From positions 111,065-175,064 of the forward strand of contig SVTK01000001.1 of the NCBI GenBank assembly GCA_015063805.1: a stretch of DNA of 64,000 bases. The letters are read 5' to 3'. The notes below the pieces were generated by a model. That model searched no databases. It had not been told where the DNA came from and was given only the letters and a program-made list of their open reading frames with translations. The DNA comes from Oscillospiraceae bacterium (GTDB lineage: Bacteria > Bacillota > Clostridia > Oscillospirales > CAG-272). How positions within the stretch are numbered: position 1 is the stretch's first letter; the number at the start of each line of letters is the position of its first letter. A program made the position numbers and the translations under genes. Positions 33,640 through 42,496 of this stretch are shown piece by piece.

Positions 33640-34803
33640 ATGTATAGAATGGGTCAAGCTGAAGCAGATGCCGCCGCTCGCGTAATTATGAGCAAGAGCC
33701 TTTTCCGCATCTCCAGTAAGTATCTCGAGGCTGAGAATTTCGAGCGCGAGCTTGAAGCAAAGATTGGCGTTAAGCACGCAATCTGCGTAAACAGCGGTAC
33801 TTCCGCTCTGCAGTGCTGCCTGGCAGCCCTGAACATCGGCCCCGGCGACGAGGTCATCGTTCCCGCATACACCTACATGGCAACCGCTAACGCCGTTCTG
33901 GCTGTGGGTGCTATCCCTGTTCTGGCCGAGGTTAACGAAACCCAGACCATCGACGTTGCTGACGTTGAGAAGAAGATCTCCAAGTACACCAAGGCCGTTA
34001 TCCCCGTACACCTGAACGGTCACCCCTGCGACCTTGACAGCCTGAAGGCTCTCTGCGATCCTCGCGGCATCAAGATCATCGAGGACTCCTGTCAGGCTGA
34101 CGGCGGCAGCTACAAGGGTCAGCGTCTGGGCACCATCGGCGCAGCCGGTGCGTTCAGCTTCAACTACTTCAAGATCATCTCTGCCGGTGAGGGCGGTGCA
34201 GTCCTGACCAACGATGATACCTACTACGAGCGCGCTCTGATCTACCACGACACCGGTACGGCTTACCGTCCCTATGCCGAGGCAATGACCGAGCCCTTCT
34301 TCTCCAGCTACAACATGCGTACCAACGAGATCGCTGCCGCTGTTCTCCGTGAGCAGCTGAAGCGCCTTGATGGCATCCTGGAGGACCTCCGGCGCGTTAA
34401 GGCTGAGATCGCTGCCGGCGTTAAGCTCAATGCAGGCGTACACCTCACTCCCTCCAACGATCCCGAGGGTGACTGCTGCACGCACCTCGGCCTCATCTTT
34501 GATGATGCTGACCGCGCTGCTGCCTTTGCTGCTGAAGTTGGCGGCCTCTGCCTGATCAACTCCAAGAAGCATATCTACATCAACTGGGATCCCATGCTCA
34601 ACCGCCTGGGCGGCCACACCGAGGCTATGAACCCCTACCTGGATCCTGCCAACGCAGATCTGAACAAGGAAATCAACCCCGACACCTGCCCTGTTACCCT
34701 GGACATCCTTCGCCGTTCCGTCAATATCTCCATGAACCCCGACTGGACCGCAGAAGAGGTTGCAGAGAAGATCGCAAAGATCAACGCTGCTCTGGGTGCA
34801 TAA
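33640..34803 (+). CDS. DegT/DnrJ/EryC1-type PLP-dependent sugar aminotransferase
   Basis: The 387-residue protein shows VNSGTSALQCCLAAL (PLP phosphate pocket), DEVIVPAYTYMATANAV, EDSCQADGG (Asp contacting the PLP nitrogen) and SFNYFKIISAGEGG with the Schiff-base Lys near residue 178. The family transfers an amino group to a keto-sugar or inosose, and some members only bind or dehydrate. In this operon it could add or, run in reverse, remove an amino group at the carbon oxidised by the adjacent dehydrogenase. The start is either 33640 or the in-frame ATG at 33649; neither has a strong ribosome site. Confidence 0.85.
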   Translation: MYRMGQAEADAAARVIMSKSLFRISSKYLEAENFERELEAKIGVKHAICVNSGTSALQCCLAALNIGPGDEVIVPAYTYMATANAVLAVGAIPVLAEVNETQTIDVADVEKKISKYTKAVIPVHLNGHPCDLDSLKALCDPRGIKIIEDSCQADGGSYKGQRLGTIGAAGAFSFNYFKIISAGEGGAVLTNDDTYYERALIYHDTGTAYRPYAEAMTEPFFSSYNMRTNEIAAAVLREQLKRLDGILEDLRRVKAEIAAGVKLNAGVHLTPSNDPEGDCCTHLGLIFDDADRAAAFAAEVGGLCLINSKKHIYINWDPMLNRLGGHTEAMNPYLDPANADLNKEINPDTCPVTLDILRRSVNISMNPDWTAEEVAEKIAKINAALGA

Positions 34804-34816
34804 GTTCAACTTTATC

Positions 34817-34853
34817 CCGGGAGCTGACACGAAAGTGTCAGCTCCTTTTTTTG
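34817..34853 (+). terminator. Rho-independent terminator of the catabolic operon
   Basis: GGAGCTGACAC-GAAA-GTGTCAGCTCC is followed by seven T residues, a textbook terminator 14 bases after the aminotransferase stop codon. Confidence 0.92.
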
Positions 34854-34984
34854 TAAAAAATTCTGTTTTGCGGGAAAACCGAAAGAGAAAAAGTGGAGTC
34901 GCAGTGCTGGAATTTATACAATATATACAAAATCCCGGGGGGAGGGATGCCCCATTTTCGTTGTGTATAATAACTATGAAAATC

Positions 34985-35013
34985 TTGCTTGTGTAGGGAA
35001 GTTGTGTTATAAT
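34985..35013 (+). promoter_or_regulatory. Promoter of the first TasA-like gene
   Basis: TTGCTT (34985-34990), a 17-bp spacer and a perfect TATAAT (35008-35013) lie 52 bases upstream of the start codon. Another TATAAT-like sequence occurs at about 34966. Confidence 0.7.
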
Positions 35014-35065
35014 GAAAATAAGGCAATTTTATGTTGCATAAACGATTTGAGGAGGTTTCACACAG

Positions 35066-36655
35066 ATGAAACGCAAAATTATCGCACTGTGTCTGATCGT
35101 TGCGATGCTGGGCGTAGCCGTAGTCGGCAGTACCCTGGCGTACTTCACGGACAGCGAGCAGGCAACCAACGTCTTTACTGTTGGTAACATTGACATCGAG
35201 CTTGACGAGGATGCAGCTGTTCTTGACGCCGATGACAACGAATTGTCCAACAAGCTGATTGAGCGTGAGGATGGTGCCGTCTACACCAACATCATGCCCA
35301 CCAACTACCTCAAGAAAGAGGTTACCATCACCAATAAGGAAAATCCTGCATATGTTCGCGTGGTGGTTCTGCTGAACAACCATCTCGAGCTGTGGGAAGT
35401 TCTTGAGGATGCCATTGATCAGAAGGCAATTGATGACAACAAGAAGATTGAGGAGAAGAATGCTCTCTACAACAAGATCTTTGATGGTTGGAACATCACC
35501 TTCACCGGTACCGAGGCCTGCGGCAGCGTTATCGATGCTTCCAAGATCGACAAGGTTCTTGCTGTAGATACCACGATCTCTATCGCCGGTTACCATCTGT
35601 TCGATGACGCAAACATCTTCCAGTCTGCCGCAGAGCAGGCAAGCCACGACGAGGTCCTTGAGGCAAGCGAAGGCGGTCTTGCTGCCGGTCAGTATGCACC
35701 GATCATGAACTCCTATGAGAGATGCTATGTTTACTATATGTATCTGGAAGAGGATGAGAGCGTTACCCTGTTCAAGGGTCTGAACTGCCCTGCCAACTTC
35801 ACTCAGGCACAGGCAAAGATTTTCGAGGACCTGAAGATCGAAATCTACGCCGATGCAATCCAGGCCGAGAGCTTTGCAAAGAATGATCCCACCAATCTGG
35901 ACAACGCAAAGAAGGCGTTCGAGGCTCTTGAAGTTGCACATCCCCTCGCTTCCATCGATCGCCTCGCTGATTCTGTCGTTCTGATTTCGAATGATGCAGA
36001 GCTCAAGGCTGCTATCGAGGACGGTAAGACTGACCTGACCCTTAAGGCCGGCAATTACACGCTGCCCACCATGCCCGGCAAGACTGTGACCATCAGCGGG
36101 ACGAAAGACGCTGTGATTGACGCATCCCAGGCATATGCCAACGGTGCACAGAACACCAATCTGGACATTACCTTTGACGGCGTTACCGTAACCTTCGGCA
36201 CGAAAAACTACCTTGGCGGTTTTGCTCACGCTGATAAAGTTGTCTACAAGAACTGCAAACTGATCGGTAAGCAGACACTGTATGCAAATACGGTTGAGTT
36301 CATTAACTGCGAGCTGGATACTACTTCTGTTGGTGCTGAGCACACCGCTTGGACTTGGGGCGCAAAGAACATCAGCTTCACCGACTGTACCTTCACCTAC
36401 GGTGACCGTGCGGTCAACTGCTACGGTGAGCATGGGGATGCCCAGACGGTTACCTTCACCGGTTGTAAGTTCATTACCACCAATGCAGCTTCTGAGGGCG
36501 CAGTTGAGATCAACAGTATGTACTTCACGCAGGGCATTGATGTTGTGATGAACGACTGCACTGCTCCCGCCAACGGCCCGATGGTTTATGTTTCCCCGTG
36601 GGATAGCCAGAACGGCGCTAAGACCACCATCACCATTGATGGCGTAGAGCAGTAA
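35066..36655 (+). CDS. TasA-like secreted protein with SipW-type signal and C-terminal beta-helix
   Basis: GAGGAGG precedes the ATG. The 529-residue protein opens with a SipW-dependent signal (MKRKIIALCLIVAMLG... ending STLAYFTDSE) followed by NVFTVGNIDIELDE, the start of a TasA/CalY-like beta-sandwich (about 28-275). The C-terminal half (about 320-525) has repeating strands such as FDGVTVTFG, VYKNCKLIG, FINCELDTT, FTDCTFTYG and FTGCKF, typical of a right-handed beta-helix. It is probably a fibre or matrix subunit displaying a binding or enzymatic beta-helix. It has its own promoter and terminator. Confidence 0.83.
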   Translation: MKRKIIALCLIVAMLGVAVVGSTLAYFTDSEQATNVFTVGNIDIELDEDAAVLDADDNELSNKLIEREDGAVYTNIMPTNYLKKEVTITNKENPAYVRVVVLLNNHLELWEVLEDAIDQKAIDDNKKIEEKNALYNKIFDGWNITFTGTEACGSVIDASKIDKVLAVDTTISIAGYHLFDDANIFQSAAEQASHDEVLEASEGGLAAGQYAPIMNSYERCYVYYMYLEEDESVTLFKGLNCPANFTQAQAKIFEDLKIEIYADAIQAESFAKNDPTNLDNAKKAFEALEVAHPLASIDRLADSVVLISNDAELKAAIEDGKTDLTLKAGNYTLPTMPGKTVTISGTKDAVIDASQAYANGAQNTNLDITFDGVTVTFGTKNYLGGFAHADKVVYKNCKLIGKQTLYANTVEFINCELDTTSVGAEHTAWTWGAKNISFTDCTFTYGDRAVNCYGEHGDAQTVTFTGCKFITTNAASEGAVEINSMYFTQGIDVVMNDCTAPANGPMVYVSPWDSQNGAKTTITIDGVEQ

Positions 36656-36671
36656 TTTATCCTACAATTTC

Positions 36672-36706
36672 CAAGGGCATCGCGCACTTACGCGATGCCC
36701 TTTTGA
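36672..36706 (+). terminator. Rho-independent terminator
   Basis: AAGGGCATCGCG-CACTTA-CGCGATGCCCTT is followed by TTGACTT. It ends the first TasA-like transcript. The 363-base gap to the next gene otherwise holds an imperfect repeat GACTTGC...GCAAGTC (36704-36755) and the promoter at 36826. Confidence 0.85.
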
Positions 36707-36825
36707 CTTGCTTTTGCAGCGGGCAGGACCGATTTTTGTGAAAAATCGCAAGTCAAAAAGCGCAAATATCTACCCGGATCCCGCACATTGAATTAATTAA
36801 AACTTGAAATAATTTCAAAAAACTA

Positions 36826-36854
36826 TTGAAAAAACCATTGCGTTGTGCTATAAT
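36826..36854 (+). promoter_or_regulatory. Promoter of the sipW operon
   Basis: TTGAAA (36826-36831), a 17-bp spacer and TATAAT (36849-36854) precede a leader of about 160 bases. No riboswitch family was recognised in the leader. Confidence 0.8.
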
Positions 36855-37018
36855 AGTAGCTGTAGTGTTATCTAAATTTTAAAGAACGCGGATGGGCTGG
36901 AAAATCAAGGAAATGTTGACAAATTTCGCCTTTTTGCGCATCCGAAAAAGCAGAAAAACGGCGATTGCCGCCGCGTCGAAACCGGCGAAAAATCCCGCAG
37001 CAAACAAGGAACAGAGCA

Positions 37019-38032
37019 ATGAATGAAAAAATCAAGCGCGTCATGAATATCGTGTCCACCGTGGTGGTGGTGCTGGCGATTATTCTGGCTATCCTTTTGG
37101 TGGGCGTCAGGGTGGTGGGCCTGCAGGTCTTCACCGTTTTGTCCGGCTCCATGGAGCCCGAATATCATACCGGCTCCCTGATCTATGTGCGCAAGGTGGA
37201 TACCAAAAAACTCGAGGTGGGGGATGACATCACCTTCATGGTGAACGAGGACACCATCGCCACCCACCGCATTGTGGAAATCCTCCCCGACGAAACCGAC
37301 CCCACTGTGATCCGCTTCCGCACCCAGGGCATTGCCAATAAGGACCCCGACGGCACCCCGGTGCATTACAAAAATGTCATCGGCCAGCCGATCTTCACCA
37401 TCCCCTATCTGGGCTTCCTCTCGGCGTATATTCAGGAGCCCCCCGGAACTTACGTTGCCGTTGCCGTGGGCGCAATCCTGCTGATCCTGGTCTTCCTGCC
37501 CGACCTGCTCTTTGAGTCGGAGGAGGAGAAACAGAAAAAAGCCGAAAAGGAGAGCCGGAAGAAGGGCCAGACCCCCGCACAGCCCCAGGCTCCCGCACAA
37601 CCCCAGGTTTCCGCGCAGCCTCAGGCGCCTGCCTCACTCCGGCAGATGCCGCCCCAGGGCGCACAGCCCCGGAACGGCCAGCCCCAGTACCCGCCCCGGA
37701 CCGGATATCCCCGTCAGGGTGCCGGACAGCAGTGGACCAACGTCCCCCTGGACGGAAGCCAGCCCGGTGCAGCGCCCCGCGCAACCCGCCCCGCACAGCA
37801 GGCGAACACCCGACCCCAGTGGACCAACGTTCCCCTGGACGGCAGTCAGCCCCAGTACCCGCAGCAGGGGAACCAACCCGCGCAGAATTACGGTCAGGGA
37901 CAGAATCCCGCCATGCACCGTGTGCCCCGCCGCCCCGCGGGAGGGAACGGCGCACCCCAGCCCCCGCAGCCTCTGCCCCGTTCGGGCCGTCGGATGCCCG
38001 GGCAGTCGGATGATCAGACCCCCCAGGGCTGA
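37019..38032 (+). CDS. sipW: SipW/ER-type signal peptidase I with repetitive Pro/Gln-rich tail
   Basis: The ATG at 37019 follows AAGGAA; the frame extends upstream but that part lacks a ribosome site. Of 337 residues, the first about 175 form the enzyme: membrane helix 1 (about 9-32), SGSMEP with catalytic Ser near 42, the THRIV His replacing the bacterial Lys, and membrane helix 2 (about 145-165). The rest is a Pro/Gln/Arg-rich tail with two copies of QWTNVPLDGSQP. The enzyme should process the AYFTD-type signals encoded around it. The tail is unusual for the family and could tether substrates or wall polymer. Confidence 0.9.
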   Translation: MNEKIKRVMNIVSTVVVVLAIILAILLVGVRVVGLQVFTVLSGSMEPEYHTGSLIYVRKVDTKKLEVGDDITFMVNEDTIATHRIVEILPDETDPTVIRFRTQGIANKDPDGTPVHYKNVIGQPIFTIPYLGFLSAYIQEPPGTYVAVAVGAILLILVFLPDLLFESEEEKQKKAEKESRKKGQTPAQPQAPAQPQVSAQPQAPASLRQMPPQGAQPRNGQPQYPPRTGYPRQGAGQQWTNVPLDGSQPGAAPRATRPAQQANTRPQWTNVPLDGSQPQYPQQGNQPAQNYGQGQNPAMHRVPRRPAGGNGAPQPPQPLPRSGRRMPGQSDDQTPQG

Positions 38033-38143
38033 TCGCCGCAGATCAAATTGCGATCCCGGCGAACGGAAACCGTGTTCCCCGTTTGCCAGACCATATGACC
38101 CTTGACTGATTCCGGCAGGTCCCGGAGAAAGGAGGAGCACGAT

Positions 38144-38809
38144 ATGAAGAAAAGAAAGATCAGAATCGGCAAAAAAGTGGTACTGATGTTTGCCGCCACG
38201 GTGATCACCATCGTAGGCAGCATCGGCAGCAGTATGGCTTGGCTGTCCGATACTGCTCCGGAGGCGAAGAACTTCCTCACCTTCGGCGCTGTTTCCGCAA
38301 CCTTTTTCGATGACACAAAAATGAGTACCTTCGCACTTCGCCCTACCGAAGCAAAAGGTGATTCGGTTCTGCGCTTGATCCCCGGCGCCACCCTGGAGGT
38401 GGAATCGCCGCCGGTGATTATCGCCGAGGACAGCGGCGACTGCTACCTCTTCCTGCAGATCAAGGAGGATATCGGCTCGCTGCCGGCGGCCGAGTTCAGC
38501 CGCTACCTGCAGTACGGGTTGGCGGAGGGATGGATTCCCGCCGAAGGGGAGAATATCCCCCGTGGCGTTTACTACCGCATTGTCCATGGCGGACAGGGCG
38601 AGCAGTTCTTTGAGACGGTGAAGGACGGCAGCGTGAAGGTGAGCGACACCATCACCGAAACCGATCTGAGTCTCCTTGGGCAGCCCGGCAGCAAGATGCC
38701 AAGCCTGTCCCTGCACGCCTACGCGATCCAGCTGTCGGGAGACGGCATAACACCCCTTACCGTTTCGGAAGCCTGGGAGTTTCTCGGGGTTTCGGATAGT
38801 CATACATGA
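38144..38809 (+). CDS. Small TasA/CalY-like secreted protein with SipW-type signal
   Basis: AAAGGAGG supports the ATG at 38144. The 221-residue protein has a twin-basic signal (KKRKIRIGKK) and the cleavage-region motif SSMAWLSDTAPEAKNFLTFGAV, followed by a beta-sandwich of TasA type (FLTFGAVSATFFDD, PPVIIAEDSGDCYLFLQI). It directly follows sipW, as TasA-family genes often do. Its Trp in place of the usual Tyr-Phe at the signal end is a variant. It is probably a fibre or accessory subunit. Confidence 0.78.
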   Translation: MKKRKIRIGKKVVLMFAATVITIVGSIGSSMAWLSDTAPEAKNFLTFGAVSATFFDDTKMSTFALRPTEAKGDSVLRLIPGATLEVESPPVIIAEDSGDCYLFLQIKEDIGSLPAAEFSRYLQYGLAEGWIPAEGENIPRGVYYRIVHGGQGEQFFETVKDGSVKVSDTITETDLSLLGQPGSKMPSLSLHAYAIQLSGDGITPLTVSEAWEFLGVSDSHT

Positions 38810-38832
38810 TAATGAGAGAAGGAGGTGATATT

Positions 38833-40362
38833 GTGAGAAAGAAAAAAATCATTGTCCTTTGTCTTGCGGTGGCGCTGTCGGCTCTGTCGATGGTGAATGG
38901 AACGCTGGCGTATTTTACCGATACTGATTCCGCGGTAAACGTCTTGACCATGGGTTCTGTTCAGATTGCTCAGCATGAGCAACAGCGTAAACTTGCACCG
39001 GACGGCTCGCTCATAGAACTGGAGCCGTTCGAGAATGGGAAAATGCTGATTCCCTCGATGGGTCCTGCGAAATACCTGACTTACGACAAACTGGATGATT
39101 CGTATAAGTTCCTTGCTGATGGGAACAAAGTCAGCTTGCCCAATGCTATCGATAAGATTGTAACGGTAGAGAACATGGGCAACGTTCCTGCTTATGTGCG
39201 TACAATATTTGCCTTTGAGGCTCCTGCGGGCTTCGATCGCAATGCACACGTCAACAACAAGCCCGGATGGGCGTTGCTGAGAAATGACATTGACGGCGCA
39301 GCGAATGGCACAATGTCCAACACCGAGTGGAAGTGGGACTTCTTTGTTGAAACTGCTCGCTTTAATATGGACGACGGCCAAAGCTATGTGATCGCTGTAG
39401 CGACTGCGCAGAAGCCCCTCGAGGCAGGGAAGGAAACCATTCCCAGCCTCCTGCAGTACTATCTGAACAAGTTTACCGATTCGAAGCACGTGCAGGCCTT
39501 CGGCGGCAGCCTCGAGATCTATGCTTTCACTCAGGCAGTGCAGGCTGACGGTTTCGCTTCCGCTGATGTAGCGTTCAAGGAGTCTTTTGGCGAGATTACT
39601 TATGATTCCACGACCGGAAAGTTCTCCAACCTGCCTTGGGATGAGATGAAGGAATCTTGGAGCAACGTGGCGGATACCTCCTGGTATAACGATGCGGCTT
39701 CGAGCTTCACGCTGACCACGCCCCAGCAGTTAGCCGGACTTTCTGAGCTGGTGAATGCGCAGGGTAAGACCTTTGCAGGCAAGACTGTCCTCTTGGGGGC
39801 TTCAATGGATATGGGCGCCTACGCCTTTACTCCCATTGGCCAGACGGGGGCTAAAACCTTTGCAGGCAATTTTGACGGACAGGGCTACACGATCAGAAAC
39901 TTGTATATTGATTCTTCCAAGGAGACGGGAGCGCATTATTCCTCGGGGCTCTTTGGTTGGATTGAACACACCAGCGTCTCTGCTTACATCCAAAATGTCG
40001 TGGTAGAAGGCGCAAAGGTAACCGGACACCACAATGTTGGCGTAATCGTCGGAAGCGCGTACGGTGTTAGTATTTCAAATTGCACCGTAAGCAAGGCAAC
40101 GATTTCGTGCACATATGCAAATAATGATGCCGATGGTGATAAGGCCGGTGTTATTGCAGGTTATCTTTACAATGGCACTGCGCTGACTAACTGTCATGTA
40201 CTGAACAGTACCGTTTCCGCCGGACGCGATGCAGGTCAGATGGTTGGCTGCTTGATTTCGGGCACCACGGATGGATGTACCGCTACCAATGTGACCGTTG
40301 TTGCTAACGGTACGTCGACGGGTGCAAACATCAGAAATGAGCTGATCGGCCGCATAAGCTAA
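38833..40362 (+). CDS. TasA-like protein with GLUG/beta-helix C-terminal domain
   Basis: GGAGG followed by a GTG at 38833 gives the best start; the frame extends 27 bases upstream without a ribosome site. The 509-residue protein has a SipW-type signal (NGTLAYFTDTDSAVNVLTMG), a TasA-like sandwich (about 35-250), then AGNFDGQGYTIRNLYID, SGLFGWIE, VGVIVGSAYG and AGVIAGYLYN repeats typical of GLUG-type beta-solenoids. It lies 23 bases after the previous gene. The C-terminal module differs from that of 35066, so these are related stalks with different heads. Confidence 0.8.
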   Translation: MRKKKIIVLCLAVALSALSMVNGTLAYFTDTDSAVNVLTMGSVQIAQHEQQRKLAPDGSLIELEPFENGKMLIPSMGPAKYLTYDKLDDSYKFLADGNKVSLPNAIDKIVTVENMGNVPAYVRTIFAFEAPAGFDRNAHVNNKPGWALLRNDIDGAANGTMSNTEWKWDFFVETARFNMDDGQSYVIAVATAQKPLEAGKETIPSLLQYYLNKFTDSKHVQAFGGSLEIYAFTQAVQADGFASADVAFKESFGEITYDSTTGKFSNLPWDEMKESWSNVADTSWYNDAASSFTLTTPQQLAGLSELVNAQGKTFAGKTVLLGASMDMGAYAFTPIGQTGAKTFAGNFDGQGYTIRNLYIDSSKETGAHYSSGLFGWIEHTSVSAYIQNVVVEGAKVTGHHNVGVIVGSAYGVSISNCTVSKATISCTYANNDADGDKAGVIAGYLYNGTALTNCHVLNSTVSAGRDAGQMVGCLISGTTDGCTATNVTVVANGTSTGANIRNELIGRIS

Positions 40363-40447
40363 CAACCCCTAATTCCCTTATGATCGCCTCTCGCGAGAGG
40401 CAAGAGATAAACACAAACAAAAACAATTTAAGAAAGGAAACCCACCC

Positions 40448-41779
40448 ATGAAAAAGAAGATTCTTGCAATTGCCCTGGTTGTGGCAATGCTGGGCATCGC
40501 TCTGCTGAGCGGTACGCTGGCATACTTCACCGACAAGGAAGTCGAAGACAACGAGTTTGTCATCGGTGACATCGACATTACCCTCAAAGAGAGCAATGGC
40601 GACGGCAAAGAAGATGAAGAGTACAAAGATTGGCTTGCTGATCAGTACTTGTTCCCCGGTGCACCCATCGCGAAGAACGTTTGGGTTGAGAACGCCGGCG
40701 CCAATGAGGCTTACCTCCGCGTGAAGATCACCGTTCCCCAGTACCTCGTTGCTGTTTGGGCAAAGGACCTGAACGCTGCCTGGACCATCGCTTCCACCAC
40801 CGTTAACGCTGACAAGTCCACTACTTATGTGCTTGAGTACAACACGATTCTCGCCAAGGGTGACAAGACCCCCATCTGCCTTGAGGCAATCACCATCGAT
40901 CCCTACACTGACAAGCAGATCAACGGCGCAGATATTCAGACTGTGAACGTTGTTGCTGAGGCTATTCAGACTGTTGGCTTCGAAAACAACCCCGCCGCTG
41001 CTTTCGCTGCACTGGATGCACAGCTTACTGTTAATGAGTACGAGGGCAAGAACTATGTTCAGGCTGCTGATGATACCGCTCTTGCCGCAGCACTCGCTGG
41101 CGCACAGCCCGGCGATGTAATCGCTCTGGCTGCAGATGTTGATTACGGTACCGTTGCTCTCGATGCCCTCGACGGTGTTACCATCGTTGGCGCAGCCGGT
41201 ACGAATGCTAACTTTACTGTAGCGGCCGATGCTGTAATTGGTGAAGTTACTCTGGCTAATTTTGATTTCCAGGGCGCCAATGTAATCACGGTTGCCAATG
41301 CTGCAACTGCTGATATTACCGTGGTTGATTCTACTTTTAGCGGTTCTGGTAGCCAGGCTATCAAGGCATCCGGTGAGAATGTGGCCATTACGCTCACCGA
41401 CTGCGTATTCGATTCCTACAAGTACGTCATTTACGATTTCGGACGTCCTCTTGATTACCTGAAGATCGAGGATTGCGCAATCGAGGGCGCTACTTCTTGG
41501 GTGGTTCAGCAGAACAATTCCACCGCTCCCGCATACACCCTGATCATGACCGGTAATACCTTTACCGACTGTACTGGTGGTTTTGTCAAGTACCTCTCCA
41601 GCACTGCAGGCGAGTTTGTATTCACCAACAATACCATCGTTGATTGCGCGGGCCATGATGGTTCCGATGCTAAGTGGTTTGATGTTAAGTATGCCGCCGG
41701 TGCAACCGTAGATGTTTCCGGCAACACCCTTGACGGTGCTGCATGGAACCCCGGCGTTGCAGAGGGCCTTGGCAAATAA
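40448..41779 (+). CDS. TasA-like protein with short beta-helix C-terminal domain
   Basis: GAAAGGA precedes the ATG. The 443-residue protein has a SipW-type signal (SGTLAYFTDKEVEDNEFVIGDIDITL), a TasA-like domain (about 30-200), a short repetitive segment (QPGDVIALAADVDYGTVAL) and parallel beta-helix strands (ITVVDSTFSGS, ITLTDCVFDSY, LKIEDCAIEG, LIMTGNTFTDC, FTNNTIVDC). It is acidic and rich in Ala, Thr and Asp. It is likely a major secreted subunit of the fibre locus. Hairpins follow at 41795. Confidence 0.82.
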   Translation: MKKKILAIALVVAMLGIALLSGTLAYFTDKEVEDNEFVIGDIDITLKESNGDGKEDEEYKDWLADQYLFPGAPIAKNVWVENAGANEAYLRVKITVPQYLVAVWAKDLNAAWTIASTTVNADKSTTYVLEYNTILAKGDKTPICLEAITIDPYTDKQINGADIQTVNVVAEAIQTVGFENNPAAAFAALDAQLTVNEYEGKNYVQAADDTALAAALAGAQPGDVIALAADVDYGTVALDALDGVTIVGAAGTNANFTVAADAVIGEVTLANFDFQGANVITVANAATADITVVDSTFSGSGSQAIKASGENVAITLTDCVFDSYKYVIYDFGRPLDYLKIEDCAIEGATSWVVQQNNSTAPAYTLIMTGNTFTDCTGGFVKYLSSTAGEFVFTNNTIVDCAGHDGSDAKWFDVKYAAGATVDVSGNTLDGAAWNPGVAEGLGK

Positions 41780-41794
41780 TTTAACCTAACTTCC

Positions 41795-41864
41795 CCGCCA
41801 CCCAACCCCACGGGGTTGGGCGGCAATCAAGGGGCACAAGCCGCGGTTTGCGCCTCTTGATTGC
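41795..41864 (+). other. Tandem hairpins between TasA-like genes
   Basis: CCGCCACCCAACCCC/GGGGTTGGGCGG (41795-41823) and AATCAAGGGGC/GCCTCTTGATT (41826-41864, with a large loop) follow one another. No T run follows, so partial termination or mRNA processing that changes subunit ratios is more likely than full termination. Confidence 0.55.
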
Positions 41865-41893
41865 CGTTCCAAAACAAAAGAAGGAGCGTAACC

Positions 41894-42478
41894 ATGAGTT
41901 CAAAAACGAAAAAGAGATTATTGGCTCTTGCCGTGATCGTGATCTGCTTTGCGATCGTCGGCATGGGTACATATGCATATCTGACCCGATCGAACCGCGC
42001 CCGCAACGTCATCACCACCGGCAAGGTTGACATTTCCATCGTGGAGCAGCAGTTGGTGGACGGGGAGTTCGTCCCCTATCCCGACACCCCCGTTGCGGTG
42101 ATGCCCTCCTCCGAGGTGTCCAAGATCGTGGCCGTCCGCTGTGAAGAGGAACAGGCCTACATCCGGATGCAGTACAGCGTTCGGTTCGAGGATGCCGAGG
42201 GCAACGAGCTGGATCTTTCCCCCGACGTGGTGGAGATCCCCCCCGTGGGTGAGAATTGGACCGAGAAGGATGGCTGGTTCTACTACAACCGTCCCCTGTC
42301 CGCCGGAGAGGTAACCGAGCCTCTCTTTGAAACGGTGAAGTTCGCCACCATCGCCATGGGCAATGAGTACCAGCGTACCGTTATGGTGCTGCGTATCCAC
42401 GCTCAGTCGGTACAGACCGCAAACAATCCCGCCCCCAACGGCGATGTTACCGCCGTGGTCGGCTGGCCCAAAGCTTAA
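41894..42478 (+). CDS. Small TasA/CalY-like secreted protein
   Basis: GAAGGAG precedes the ATG at 41894. The 194-residue protein has a basic start (KTKKR), a hydrophobic signal ending GMGTYAYLTRSNRARNVITTG, and a beta-sandwich with IVEQQLVDGEFVPYPDTPVAVMP and QAYIRMQY. The TYAYLT motif marks a SipW substrate. It has no extra C-terminal module and resembles the product of 44627 in size and fold, so both may be minor subunits or caps. Confidence 0.78.
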   Translation: MSSKTKKRLLALAVIVICFAIVGMGTYAYLTRSNRARNVITTGKVDISIVEQQLVDGEFVPYPDTPVAVMPSSEVSKIVAVRCEEEQAYIRMQYSVRFEDAEGNELDLSPDVVEIPPVGENWTEKDGWFYYNRPLSAGEVTEPLFETVKFATIAMGNEYQRTVMVLRIHAQSVQTANNPAPNGDVTAVVGWPKA

Positions 42479-42496
42479 CCGAAGGAGGTATACGCT

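Noticed and set aside
36856..37018. Possible riboswitch in the sipW leader
   Set aside because: No known riboswitch core or strong conserved stem was recognised; only a long leader is visible.
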